A program made the translations under genes and the position numbers. Shown one piece after another: positions 33,582 through 42,322 of a DNA stretch of 64,000 bases. The notes under the pieces are model-generated. The model had not been told where the DNA came from and did not search any database. It saw only the letters and a list, made by a program, of their open reading frames with translations. The stretch is from Streptomyces sp. NBC_01476 (GTDB taxonomy: Bacteria > Actinomycetota > Actinomycetes > Streptomycetales > Streptomycetaceae): assembly GCF_036227265.1 (NCBI RefSeq), contig NZ_CP109446.1, positions 3,977,001-4,041,000 on the forward strand, in the 5' to 3' direction. Each line of letters begins with the position of its first letter. Position 1 is the stretch's first letter.

Positions 33582-33775
33582 AGCGATTCTCCTCAGGGTC
33601 AGGACAAGCATTTGACTGGGCACAGCATTTCCCACGGCGTGTCGGACCGCCGTAAGCGGTAGCTGTGCGACGCCGACAACGCGGACGCGACCGTTCGTCT
33701 TCCACGGATCGCGTCCCGTACCGCCGGGCGCAGCGCTTCACGCGTCCAGCGGGTCCGCGGTGGCACCATGGCCCG

Positions 33776-34621
33776 GTGACGTTCGCGAGCGCCGTCCCCG
33801 ACGCGTACCCGACGCGACGACCGGTGCAGGTCGTCGCCCACCGGGGCGCCTCCGAAGACGTACCAGAACATACGCTCGCCGCCTACCGGAAAGCCATCGA
33901 GTACGGCGCTGACGCGCTGGAGTGCGATGTACGGCTGACCGCGGACGGCGAGCTGGTGTGCGTGCACGACTGGCGGGTGAACCGTACGTCCAACGGCCGC
34001 GGCGCCGTCTCCTCGCTCGAACTCGCCGACCTGGCCGCGCTGGACTTCGGTTCGTGGAAGGGCCAGCACAGCGACCGGGAGGCCCCCGAGCTGGACCGGA
34101 ACGGCGGCTCCGACGAGGAACGCAACCGGGTCCTCACCCTCCACCGCCTGCTGGAACTCCTCGTCGAGACCGACCGCCGGGTCGAGCTGGCGATCGAGAC
34201 CAAGCACCCCACCCGCTGGGCCGGCCAGGTCGAGGAACGGCTGCTGGAGCTGCTGCGCCGCTTCGGCCTGGACCGCCCGCCAGCCGGCGAGGACTCCCGG
34301 GTCCGGGTGATGAGCTTCTCCTCGCGCTCCCTGCGCCGGATCCGGCTGGGCGCGCCGGAGCTGCCGACCGTCTACCTGATGCAGTACGTGTCCCCGCGCC
34401 ACCGCGACGGCCGGCTGCCGGCCGGGGTACGGATCGCCGGGCCCGGCATCCGGATCCTGCGGGCCAACCCGGGGTACGTGGCGCGTCTGCACCGCGCCGG
34501 GCACCAGGTGCACGTGTGGACGGTGGACGACCCCGGCGACGTCGAGCTGTGCCTGCGGCTCGGGGTGGACGCGATCATCACCAACCGGCCCCGGCAGGTG
34601 CTGGACCAGCTGGGCCGCTGA
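33776..34621 (+). CDS. Glycerophosphodiester phosphodiesterase
   Basis: The 281-residue GDPD TIM-barrel protein hydrolyses glycerophosphodiesters to glycerol-3-phosphate and an alcohol. Motifs are VVAHRGASEDVPEHT (catalytic His and Arg), LECDVRLTADGELVCVHDW (metal-binding Glu/Asp and second His), and late VHVWTVDDP and GVDAIITNRP. No signal peptide is seen, so it is probably cytoplasmic. The GTG at 33776 is the best start; a nearby ATG at 33768 is in another frame. It diverges from the HtrA gene. Confidence 0.9.
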   Translation: MTFASAVPDAYPTRRPVQVVAHRGASEDVPEHTLAAYRKAIEYGADALECDVRLTADGELVCVHDWRVNRTSNGRGAVSSLELADLAALDFGSWKGQHSDREAPELDRNGGSDEERNRVLTLHRLLELLVETDRRVELAIETKHPTRWAGQVEERLLELLRRFGLDRPPAGEDSRVRVMSFSSRSLRRIRLGAPELPTVYLMQYVSPRHRDGRLPAGVRIAGPGIRILRANPGYVARLHRAGHQVHVWTVDDPGDVELCLRLGVDAIITNRPRQVLDQLGR

Positions 34622-34931
34622 GACCGGCGGTACGCGACCCCGCGGGCCGGCCCGCCGCCGGGACGCCAGCGCCCCCGCGTCCCCGCCGGGACACCCACGC
34701 CCCCGCCAGCCGGCTCATGCCCGCACCGCCGGGGACCCCACCCCGTCCCCCCGGCGCACTCCGGCGCACACCGGCAGCCGGCACCCCGTCTCCGGGAGCC
34801 GGATCGTGCTCACGGCATGCCCGCTTCGCAATCGCGCGTACGGAGTGCGTCAATAGACGCGGTTGGCCTGTTTCCGGCCGCATCGCAGAGGGCATTGACC
34901 TTGTGGCGTGGGGTGAAGGAGGTCTCCGGGG
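34622..34931. other. Intergenic stretch, nothing recognised
   Basis: About 310 bp, very GC-rich for the first 170 bp, between the phosphodiesterase gene and an ATP-binding protein gene. Open frames on the minus strand across it have no family signature. No RNA or repeat is evident. Confidence 0.4.
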
Positions 34932-35630
34932 GTGTCGTTGATGGTGGCGCAAGAGGTGCCGACGTCCACGACCATGGCCCTGCCCCATGGTCCGACGGGC
35001 GTCGCTGATGCACGCAGAAGACTGAGAACGGATCTGTACGCGCAGGACGTACCGGAACCGGTGATCGACGACGCCGTCCTGATCCTTTCCGAGCTGCTGA
35101 GCAACTCCTGCCGGCACGCGCGCCCGCTGGGCTCCGGCGACGACGTCTCCTACGGGGAGCCGCGGCATCCCCGGGGCCGCTCGGGCCGCGACTTCCGCGG
35201 GGAGGACGGCAGAAGCGGCCGGGGCAGCCGTGGTGACGGAAAAGCCGGTCCGGCGGGCGCCCAGGCGCCCGCCGATCCTTTGCGGCCGGACGAGTGCGCC
35301 GACCGGGCGGGCATACGGGCCGCGTGGTCGATCGGCGAGGACGGGCTGCTGCTCCTGGAGGTCACCGACGGCGGCGGGCCCACCAGGCCGCGGCCGGCCA
35401 GCCCTTCGCTGACCGCGCACGGCGGTCGCGGGCTCGGCATCGTCGGCAGCCTCACGCAGCGCTGGGGCGTGCGGGACGCACCCGGTGAGGTGACGGTGTG
35501 GGCGCTGCTGCCGGTGCGGGGCCGCCACGCCCGGCGGGACGACGTGAAGGGGACCGGCATCGGTCTGCCCATCGGCGTACCGCTGGAGCTTCCGCTGGAC
35601 CTGGCGGAGTCGCTGGACGACCTCGCCTGA
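34932..35630 (+). CDS. RsbW-like ATP-binding protein with low-complexity insertion
   Basis: The 232-residue protein starts at a GTG behind a strong AAGGAGG site. It has an N-box VLILSELLSNSCRHA (near 52-66) and the G2 block GGRGLGIVGSLTQRWG (~165-180) of the anti-sigma HATPase family. Between them sits a ~60-residue Gly/Arg/Ser-rich insertion (residues ~70-125) that is unusual. Members bind ATP and partner with sigma factors or anti-anti-sigma proteins. No partner gene is adjacent. Confidence 0.8.
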   Translation: MSLMVAQEVPTSTTMALPHGPTGVADARRRLRTDLYAQDVPEPVIDDAVLILSELLSNSCRHARPLGSGDDVSYGEPRHPRGRSGRDFRGEDGRSGRGSRGDGKAGPAGAQAPADPLRPDECADRAGIRAAWSIGEDGLLLLEVTDGGGPTRPRPASPSLTAHGGRGLGIVGSLTQRWGVRDAPGEVTVWALLPVRGRHARRDDVKGTGIGLPIGVPLELPLDLAESLDDLA

Positions 35631-35721
35631 CCGGTCCGCCCCGCCGCGCGTGGTCCGACCCGGTGTCCTGCTGCCGCTAGGCTCGCGGCCGGAACACCGC
35701 CGGAACGGGAGAGACCGAGCC

Positions 35722-36693
35722 ATGGCCAAGAAGCGCGCGACCGCCACCAAGAGCACGAGCCCCAGGGCCGCATCGGACGCAGCCGTGCCGGTTGTCGGGG
35801 CACGCGAGCCCTGCCCGTGCGGCTCCGGCCGCCGGTACAAGGCGTGCCACGGCCGGGCGGCGGCGCACGCCGTCACCGAGCTGGTCCGCCGCCCGTTCGA
35901 GGGACTGCCCGGCGAGTGCGACTGGGTGGCCCTGCGCGAACTCGTGCCGGCCGCGACCGTACCGCTCACCTTGAGGGACCCGCTGCCCGAAGGGGTGCCG
36001 TCGGTGACGCTCGGCACGGTGCTCCCGATGGCGTGGCCGGGGCTGCGCCGCGACACCGGCGCGGTCCTGCTGGGTCTGCAGAACGACGCGGCCTCCGGCG
36101 ATGTGAGCCGTGACCTGGCCGACACCCTCACCCGCGCGCTGACCGCGGAGCCCGGCAACCCGGTCGAGGGCCGCCGGCCCGACCCGGACGGTCCGCGGCT
36201 GCAGGACCTGCTCGACCTGACCGCGCCCTTCGTGCCGGAGGTGCACACCGGCTTCGCGTTCTGGCTGGAGGACGCCGAGGCGGCGACCGGCGAGGTGGCC
36301 GCGTCCCTGGAGCAGGCGAACCAGGCGGCGATCCCGACCGTACGGCTGACCGGGGTGGACGCGGCCTACTGGTGCGAGACGCCGGAGAAGAACCACCTGC
36401 GCTGGGTGATGCCGCACCCGGAGGAGGCACTGCTGGACGCGCTGGCCCGGCTGCACACCGCGGGCGCGTCCTCGCTCGGGGAGGGTACGCGGCTGGTCGG
36501 CTCGTTCCGCGCGCACGGTCTGGTGGTGCCGGTGTGGGACCTGCCGGCCGGGATGACCGCGGACGAGGTGGAGAAGCCGGCCGCCGCCTTCGGCGAGCGG
36601 CTCACCGAGACGCTGGCCCGCACCGGGCCGCTGACCGCGGACGAGCGGAAGGCACGCAGCGGTTTCACCAACCGGCAGATCACGCTGAGCTGA
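35722..36693 (+). CDS. SEC-C motif protein, DUF5926 family
   Basis: The 323-residue protein has the zinc-binding SEC-C motif EPCPCGSGRRYKACHG at residues ~30-45, then an actinobacteria-specific domain (DUF5926, recalled from annotation) with motifs PEVHTGFAFWLEDAE, AAYWCETPEKNHLRWVMPHPEEALLDALARLH. The ATG at 35722 is the only sensible start; the upstream part of the frame is unsupported. Function unknown. Confidence 0.85.
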   Translation: MAKKRATATKSTSPRAASDAAVPVVGAREPCPCGSGRRYKACHGRAAAHAVTELVRRPFEGLPGECDWVALRELVPAATVPLTLRDPLPEGVPSVTLGTVLPMAWPGLRRDTGAVLLGLQNDAASGDVSRDLADTLTRALTAEPGNPVEGRRPDPDGPRLQDLLDLTAPFVPEVHTGFAFWLEDAEAATGEVAASLEQANQAAIPTVRLTGVDAAYWCETPEKNHLRWVMPHPEEALLDALARLHTAGASSLGEGTRLVGSFRAHGLVVPVWDLPAGMTADEVEKPAAAFGERLTETLARTGPLTADERKARSGFTNRQITLS

Positions 36694-36817
36694 GCGGGAT
36701 CGGGCCGTACCCCCGTCCGGGGGTACCGAATGAGCGGTCGGTCACCGGCCTCGCGTGATACCGGTCACAGCCACCCAGAAACCCCAAGGGAACCAGGCGG
36801 CCCAGGGGTTGGGGAAT

Positions 36818-36900
36818 TTGCGATCGGACGAAGTCTTGTTACCGTTTAAACAGCCCGGTCGCTGGTGCATCCCCCGTCGCCAGCGGCCGGGCCTTTCGCT
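36818..36900 (+). ncRNA. Possible small RNA or terminator: promoter-like boxes and strong hairpin
   Basis: TTGCGA (36818-36823) and TACCGT (36840-36845), 16 bp apart, resemble a -35/-10 pair. Just downstream GCCCGGTCGCTGG (36853-36865) pairs with CCAGCGGCCGGGC (36880-36892), one G-T pair, followed by CTTTCGCT. This could be a short RNA with its own terminator, or only the terminator of the SEC-C gene. No protein frame fits. Confidence 0.35.
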
Positions 36901-36965
36901 GCCCGCGGGCACGCTCAGGACCGGCGGCCCGGGGCCCCGTTCGGCCCCCGCCAGGACGCCCCGGC

Positions 36966-37202
36966 TCAGTCGCTGCCGGCCACCCCGCCGGCGTCCGCCA
37001 CCCCGCCGCGGCCGGCCTGGTCGTGCAGGACGCTGTGCCCCGCGTTCCCCCGGTGTCCGGCATCGCGCCCGTCACCGTGTTCCGAAGTGGCCAGCGCCAG
37101 CACGAGGACGACCGCGAGCGCCGCGACGCTGGCGACCGCGACCCGGCGCAGCCCTTCCGCGCGCACCCGTGCCTGATCGTCCGACGGCTGCTGCGACTTC
37201 AC
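36966..37202 (-). CDS. Small single-pass membrane protein
   Basis: The GTG at 37202 follows an AGAGGTGG site. The 78-residue protein has a basic start (KSQQPSDDQARVRAEGLRR), one membrane helix (VAVASVAALAVVLVLALA) and a His/Gly-rich tail (EHGDGRDAGHRGNAGHS). The tail could bind metal but no family is known. The same strand carries a Prim-Pol-like gene upstream. Confidence 0.55.
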   Translation of the reverse strand: MKSQQPSDDQARVRAEGLRRVAVASVAALAVVLVLALATSEHGDGRDAGHRGNAGHSVLHDQAGRGGVADAGGVAGSD

Positions 37203-37346
37203 ATGCCCACCTCTGTTCGACGATTGCCCGAAGGGCGACGTGAGATCGAACATATCCTTGCAAAAGGGGGCGTTCCGGTAACCCGACCGGTCCGCCCCCG
37301 GGAAAAACACGACATCAGAACGCCACAACCGCACACCATCCGGACG

Positions 37347-38048
37347 TCAGTACGTCAGCCGGTCCCCGTCCGGCGCCGTCCGCCCGGCCCGTACCAGCGC
37401 CTCCACCAGCGTCTCGATCCGCGGCAGCCAGGGCGCCGCCTCGTCAGGACCGGTCACCGGTTCGCGCACCCAGCGCGGCCGGCCGGCCGCCGTCGCAGCG
37501 GCCGTACCCACTGCCGCCGGCAGCGGTACGTACCCGCCGTCGCCGTGGTAGCGCAACGAGGTCGGCACCCAGTCCTGGCTGTCCAGGAGTTCGCCGAGTT
37601 CGGCGAGCGAGTAGGGAGCCACCAGGAAGACATAGCGGGTGGGGGTGGCGACCACCGGGCCGGCCCGGAAGCCGAGCTTCTCGATGGCCGACAGGGCCAG
37701 TTCACCGGCCGCCGCGGGCAGGCTCGCCGCGGAGACCTGGTCGCCGGTGGCCAGCACGACAGGGGCGTCCGGGCGGCTGGTCCACCACCAGCGGACCATC
37801 CGCGGGTCGTGCGTCGCGGCGAGCAGTCCGGGGTTCACCGGGTGGGCGCCGGGCACCGGGCAGTTGGGGCGGAGACAGCCGCACGGCTGCCCGCCCGCGG
37901 CGCGCCGGCCGCCGCGTCCGTCGTGACCGACACCAGGCACCACGCGCCATTTCCACTGCGTGGCGTAGGTGAGCGCCGCGTCGAGCAACGCGGTCCGCCC
38001 CTTTCGCTGGAGTGAGAGCTTGCGTCGCCTTCCGAGGATCTCGCGCAT
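37347..38048 (-). CDS. Primase-polymerase (Prim-Pol N-terminal) domain protein
   Basis: The 233-residue protein (MREILGRRRKLSLQRKGRTALLDAAL) resembles the bifunctional DNA primase/polymerase N-terminal domain common in actinobacteria, with GQPCGCLRPNCPVPGAHP and the end block TRYVFLVAPYSL, PTSLRYHGDGGYVPLP. Archaeo-eukaryotic-type primase active-site acidic residues are not obvious, and the protein lies outside the element. An ATG at 38048 has an AAAGGA site 11 bp upstream; an ATG at 38078 is in frame. Confidence 0.75.
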   Translation of the reverse strand: MREILGRRRKLSLQRKGRTALLDAALTYATQWKWRVVPGVGHDGRGGRRAAGGQPCGCLRPNCPVPGAHPVNPGLLAATHDPRMVRWWWTSRPDAPVVLATGDQVSAASLPAAAGELALSAIEKLGFRAGPVVATPTRYVFLVAPYSLAELGELLDSQDWVPTSLRYHGDGGYVPLPAAVGTAAATAAGRPRWVREPVTGPDEAAPWLPRIETLVEALVRAGRTAPDGDRLTY

Positions 38049-38608
38049 CAGCGCTCGTTCCTTTCCGTTAACGCCCATGGATCTGCCCATTACACAACGT
38101 AACTGTCGAGCACACCGCATACGAGGCAGCGCATCACGCCGCCAGCCGAGCGTGGAACGTGGCCGAGGGTGGCGTGCGCTTGGCGCTTCTTGCTCTCGGT
38201 GCCCCGAGCGGACCACCGTTCGTGGTCCTTGCATCGGGCGCAGCAACCCCTTCGCCACTCGGGGTCGGGTCGGCCGTCAACTGTTCACGTACTACGACGC
38301 TTGAGCCGGACTTCGGGTTCCTACCCATCACCCGCGATATGACGCGCTGTTGGCTGGCATCAGTCGACAGCGCGCATGAAGCGGGGGTGGTCATTTCCGG
38401 CCAACGTGGTGGCCAACCTACGGCCCGCGCCCCGGCCTCCGCAAGGCCGGTGCCCGAGTCCGACACCTTTCCTTGTACCAGGACAATCCTGGACATGCCC
38501 ACAACCGTGCGTGTAGAAGTGGGTTCCTTGATAGCGGCGCAGCACAACATGGGGGTTTGCGATGCTATTCATGCAGACGCTCCGCGCATTGCGGAGGAAA
38601 CGCACTGA
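38049..38608. other. 560-bp stretch without an assignable gene
   Basis: Overlapping frames are open on both strands, but their translations have no recognisable domain and no ribosome site of note. Base composition is lower in GC from 38460 to 38600, which fits a promoter region for the phosphatase gene that follows. Confidence 0.4.
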
Positions 38609-40084
38609 TTGCCCCGCCCGCAGGCCGCCGACCACAAGTCTTCGGCCATGAGCCCCGCCCACGTGAGAAAAGTGGCTGGAACCGAGCCACCTGCTTCCGG
38701 AGCAGCGCAGAATGCCGCCGCTCCGGTCTCCTCGGCGGCCCCGGCCGCCACCGTTCCCGCGGCGCCCACCGGCTCCGTTCCCACCGGCCCGGCCCCGGCG
38801 GTACTTCCGCCGCGCGGCAGCGCCGACCACTCCCTCGCCGTCCAGGACCGGCTCGCCGCCTGGGTCTGCGACCTCTCCCTGCTGCACGAACTGACCGAGC
38901 GGCTGGCCGGTACGCGCACGCTGGACGCCACGCTCCGTGAGGTGCTGACGGCCGGTGCCACACTGGTCGGCGCCGCCCGCGGACTGATCGCGCTGGAGCC
39001 GGCCGACGGCTCGGGGCCCGATCTCACCGTGGGGCTGGGCTTCGGCCACGGGGACCTCGGCACCCTGGAGACCGTCTCGCACACCGGCCCTCCGGCGGAC
39101 CTCGCCGAGGAGACCCTCCTCGCCGACCTCCGGCGCGACCCCTCCCTCACCCCACGCCACCGGGACGTCGCGGCCCAGCTCGGCCTCGGCGCCAGTTACG
39201 CCCTCGGCCTCACCGCCGGGGGCGGCCGGCTCGGCACCGCCGTCTGGTTCTACGACGAACCCGCCGAACCCACCGAGCGCCGGCGCCGCCTGGCCGGCCT
39301 CTATCTCCGGTACGCCACCGAGCACATCGCCCGCGCCCTCGACCTGCACCGCGCCCAGGGCGAGACCGCGTCACTCACCGCGGAACTGCTGCCCGCCCGG
39401 CTCCCCCGGGCGCCCGGCGTACGGATGGCGGTGCGCCACCGCACGGGGCCGCGCGGCGGCGGCGACTGGTACGACGCGCTGCCGCTGCCCGAAGGCGCGC
39501 TGGGCCTGGCCGTCGGCGGGGTGACCGGCGCGGGTCCCGGCGCGGTCGCCGCGATGGGCCGGCTGCGCGCGTCGCTGCGGGCGTACGCGGTGATGGAGGG
39601 TGAGGACCCGGTCGCTGTCCTCTCCGACCTGGAACTGCTGATGCGGCTGACCGAGCCGGCCCGTTCGGCGACCGCGCTCTTCGGCTATGTCACCACTCCG
39701 GTGGCCGGTGGCCGCAAGGTGACGCTGGCCGGCGCCGGGCACTGCCCGCCGCTGGTGGTCGGGGAGCGGCGGTGCGAGTACGTGGAGACCTCGCTCTCGG
39801 CGCCCCTGAACATGCTCAGCTGCTGGGAGGCGCCCAGCGTGGAACTGCTCGTCCGGCCCGGCGAGAACCTGCTGCTCTTCACCGACGGCCTGATGCACCG
39901 TACCGGCGAGTCCACCGACCGGGCCTTCGCCAAGGTGCACGCGGCGGCGCAGAGCGCCTCCGGCGCGGTCCGCGACGACCCCGAACGGCTCGCCGACCAC
40001 GTCCTGAACGCGGTGCTCCCGGACGGTCTCGACCGGACCGAAGGGGCCGAGGATCTGGTGCTGCTGGTGGTGCGCTTCGAGTGA
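38609..40084 (+). CDS. GAF and SpoIIE/PP2C-type phosphatase-like protein
   Basis: The 491-residue protein has a GAF sensor region at about 85-230 and a SpoIIE-type PP2C domain to the end (GGDWYD near 289, LFTDGL near 423). The first PP2C metal motif, usually GD(V/M)xGHG, reads VGGVTGAG, so a metal-binding Asp is replaced by Gly; the GGD and DGL blocks are normal. Activity may be reduced or absent. The listed start is a TTG with GGAGGAA upstream; an ATG at 38648 lacks a ribosome site. It may regulate anti-sigma switches. Confidence 0.8.
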   Translation: MPRPQAADHKSSAMSPAHVRKVAGTEPPASGAAQNAAAPVSSAAPAATVPAAPTGSVPTGPAPAVLPPRGSADHSLAVQDRLAAWVCDLSLLHELTERLAGTRTLDATLREVLTAGATLVGAARGLIALEPADGSGPDLTVGLGFGHGDLGTLETVSHTGPPADLAEETLLADLRRDPSLTPRHRDVAAQLGLGASYALGLTAGGGRLGTAVWFYDEPAEPTERRRRLAGLYLRYATEHIARALDLHRAQGETASLTAELLPARLPRAPGVRMAVRHRTGPRGGGDWYDALPLPEGALGLAVGGVTGAGPGAVAAMGRLRASLRAYAVMEGEDPVAVLSDLELLMRLTEPARSATALFGYVTTPVAGGRKVTLAGAGHCPPLVVGERRCEYVETSLSAPLNMLSCWEAPSVELLVRPGENLLLFTDGLMHRTGESTDRAFAKVHAAAQSASGAVRDDPERLADHVLNAVLPDGLDRTEGAEDLVLLVVRFE

Positions 40085-40220
40085 CGCCCCCGCCGCCCGG
40101 CGCCCGTGGCCGCTGTGACGGGGCCGACACCGGACCGGCGCCGACGGCCCGCCCTGCTCCCGGGCCGCCCCGCATACGATGGGCCGAAAGGTTTCATCGC
40201 GGCATATGAGGAGGCAGGAC

Positions 40221-41678
40221 GTGGCGGAGGCCAAGGAGAAGCCGGACGCGGCGAAGGACAAGCCCATCAAGCAGCGCAAGAACGGGCTGTACCCGGCTGT
40301 ATCCGACGAGCTGGCGGCCGTCATGAAGACCGGATGGGCGGACACCGAGCGCCGCGGCCTCGACCCGATCGAGCAGGCTCCGTACGCCGCCACCCGCCGC
40401 GCCGCCCTGTCCGCGCGCTTCCCCGGCGAGCGGATCGTGGTCCCGGCCGGCCGGCTGCGGACCCGCTCCAACGACACGGACTACCCCTTCCGGGCCGCCA
40501 CCGAGTACGTCCACCTCACCGGTGACCAGACGCAGGACGCGGTGCTGGTCCTGGAGCCGCTGGCGGCGGGCGGGCACGCCGCGACCGCGTACCTGCTGCC
40601 GCGTTCCGACCGGGAGAACGGCGAGTTCTGGCTGGACGGCCAGGGCGAGCTGTGGGTCGGCCGGCGCAACAGCCTCGCCGAGGGCGAGCAGCTGCTGGGC
40701 ATCCCGTGCGCGGACGTCCGCAAGCTCACCGGCGCGCTGCGTGAGGCGACAGGACCGGTCCGGGTGGTCCGCGGCCTCGACGCGGGCGTCGAGGCGGCCC
40801 TGGCCGACAAGGTGACCGCCGAGCGGGACGCCGAGCTGAAGACCTTCCTGTCCGAACTGCGGCTGATCAAGGACGCGTACGAGGTCGGCGAGCTGCAGAA
40901 GGCGTGCGACTCGACGGCCCGCGGTTTCGAGGACGTCGTCAAGGTGCTCGACCGGGCCGAGGCCACCTCGGAGCGGTACATCGAGGGCACCTTCTTCCTG
41001 CGGGCCCGGGTCGAGGGCAACGACATCGGCTACGGCTCCATCTGCGCGGCCGGACCGCACGCCACCACCCTGCACTGGGTCCGCAACGACGGCCCGGTCC
41101 GCTCCGGCGAACTGCTGCTGCTGGACGCCGGCGTGGAGACCACCTCCCTTTACACCGCCGACGTCACCCGTACGCTGCCAATCAACGGCCGCTTCTCGGC
41201 GCTGCAGCGCCAGGTGTACGACGCGGTGTACGACGCCCAGGAGGCCGGCATCAAGGCGGTCAAGCCGGGTGCCGCCTACCGCGACTTCCACGAGGCGGCC
41301 CAGCGGGTGCTCGCCGAGCGGCTGGTGGAGTGGGGGCTGCTGGACGGGCCCGTCGAGCGGGTGCTCGAACTCGCCCTCCAGCGGCGGTGGACGCTGCACG
41401 GCACCGGGCACATGCTCGGCCTGGACGTGCACGACTGCGCACAGGCGCGGACCGAGTCGTATGTGGACTGCACGCTGGAGCCGGGCATGGTGCTCACCGT
41501 CGAGCCCGGTCTGTACTTCCAGCCGGACGACCTGACGGTGCCGGCGGAGTACCGGGGCATCGGGGTGCGGATCGAGGACGACCTCCTCGTCACGCAGGAC
41601 GGCGCCCGCAACCTCTCGGCGGGGCTGCCCCGGCAGGCCGACGAGGTCGAGTCCTGGATGGCCGCCCTGCGCGGCTGA
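40221..41678 (+). CDS. pepP: Xaa-Pro aminopeptidase (M24B)
   Basis: The 485-residue protein cuts N-terminal residues before proline. Start: GTG at 40221 with GAGGAGG upstream; a nearby ATG at 40206 is less well placed. It has the N-terminal creatinase-like domain and the pita-bread fold with all metal ligands: LLLDAGVE, YTADVTRT, HGTGHMLGLDVHD, LTVEPGLY and VRIEDDLL. Aminopeptidase P family members need two Mn ions. TACGAT at 40173-40178 may be its -10. Confidence 0.92.
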   Translation: MAEAKEKPDAAKDKPIKQRKNGLYPAVSDELAAVMKTGWADTERRGLDPIEQAPYAATRRAALSARFPGERIVVPAGRLRTRSNDTDYPFRAATEYVHLTGDQTQDAVLVLEPLAAGGHAATAYLLPRSDRENGEFWLDGQGELWVGRRNSLAEGEQLLGIPCADVRKLTGALREATGPVRVVRGLDAGVEAALADKVTAERDAELKTFLSELRLIKDAYEVGELQKACDSTARGFEDVVKVLDRAEATSERYIEGTFFLRARVEGNDIGYGSICAAGPHATTLHWVRNDGPVRSGELLLLDAGVETTSLYTADVTRTLPINGRFSALQRQVYDAVYDAQEAGIKAVKPGAAYRDFHEAAQRVLAERLVEWGLLDGPVERVLELALQRRWTLHGTGHMLGLDVHDCAQARTESYVDCTLEPGMVLTVEPGLYFQPDDLTVPAEYRGIGVRIEDDLLVTQDGARNLSAGLPRQADEVESWMAALRG

Positions 41679-41679
41679 G

Positions 41680-42129
41680 TCACGACGCCCGCAGCAGCGC
41701 GTCCGCGCGATCCGTACGCCATTTGAGGACCTTGTCGAACGCCACGACCGTGCCGTGTCCCGGCCGGTCGTGGAACTGCACATGGTCCACGAGTGCTTCG
41801 ATCAGGCAGAGTCCGCGTCCGTGTTCGGCGTACTGGCCCCGCAGGGCCGGCCGGGCCGGATGGCGGACGCGGTCGCGGGAGAAACCCGGCCCGGAGTCGG
41901 CTACTTCGATCCGGCAGCGGTCACCCTCGATCTGGGCGGTGACGCTGTACCCCGTGGCGGCTCCGGCGTGTTCCACGGCGTTCGCACACGCCTCGGAGAG
42001 GGCCACCGAGAGGTCGAAGGAGATGTCGGGGTCGACCCCGGCGGTCTCCATCGTCCCGAGCAGCAGCTTCCTGGCCAGCGGAACGCTCGCAGCCTCGGGC
42101 CGCAAATGGAGGGACCACCAGATGCTCAT
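41680..42129 (-). CDS. RsbW-like ATP-binding (anti-sigma) protein
   Basis: The 149-residue single-domain GHKL protein has N-box LSEACANAVEHAG, G1 EVADSGPGFSRD and G2 GRGLCLIEALVDHV. Small proteins of this type in Streptomyces bind sigma factors or anti-anti-sigma partners. Convergent with pepP, with a one-base gap. No partner is nearby. Confidence 0.85.
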   Translation of the reverse strand: MSIWWSLHLRPEAASVPLARKLLLGTMETAGVDPDISFDLSVALSEACANAVEHAGAATGYSVTAQIEGDRCRIEVADSGPGFSRDRVRHPARPALRGQYAEHGRGLCLIEALVDHVQFHDRPGHGTVVAFDKVLKWRTDRADALLRAS

Positions 42130-42322
42130 GCTCCAGCCTCCTGGCTGCGGCTCGACATACGGTTACGTATTGCCGCGAAGAGGCATCGGTAAGCGTGGTG
42201 TTGACGTCAAACCGCTCATTCGGCGGATGCCGCGGCCCGGCGTACCGGTGTAAAGGGACGACAGGCGCACACCACCGCGAGCCGGGCACCCGGTGTTTCC
42301 CGCCGGAACGCACGGTGAGAAG

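Noticed and set aside
31771..33662. Large frames antisense and parallel to the HtrA gene (up to 611 codons)
   Set aside because: They follow the GC skew of the repetitive Pro/Ala region; only the frame with the His-Asp-Ser triad and PDZ domain is real.
37347..38048. Considered as the missing replication protein of the tRNA-Ser element
   Set aside because: It lies 5.6 kb outside the right attachment repeat, among conserved chromosomal genes.
38159..38608. A plus-strand frame of 149 codons before the PP2C gene
   Set aside because: Weak start, no domain, and an overlapping minus-strand frame of similar length; more likely a promoter region.
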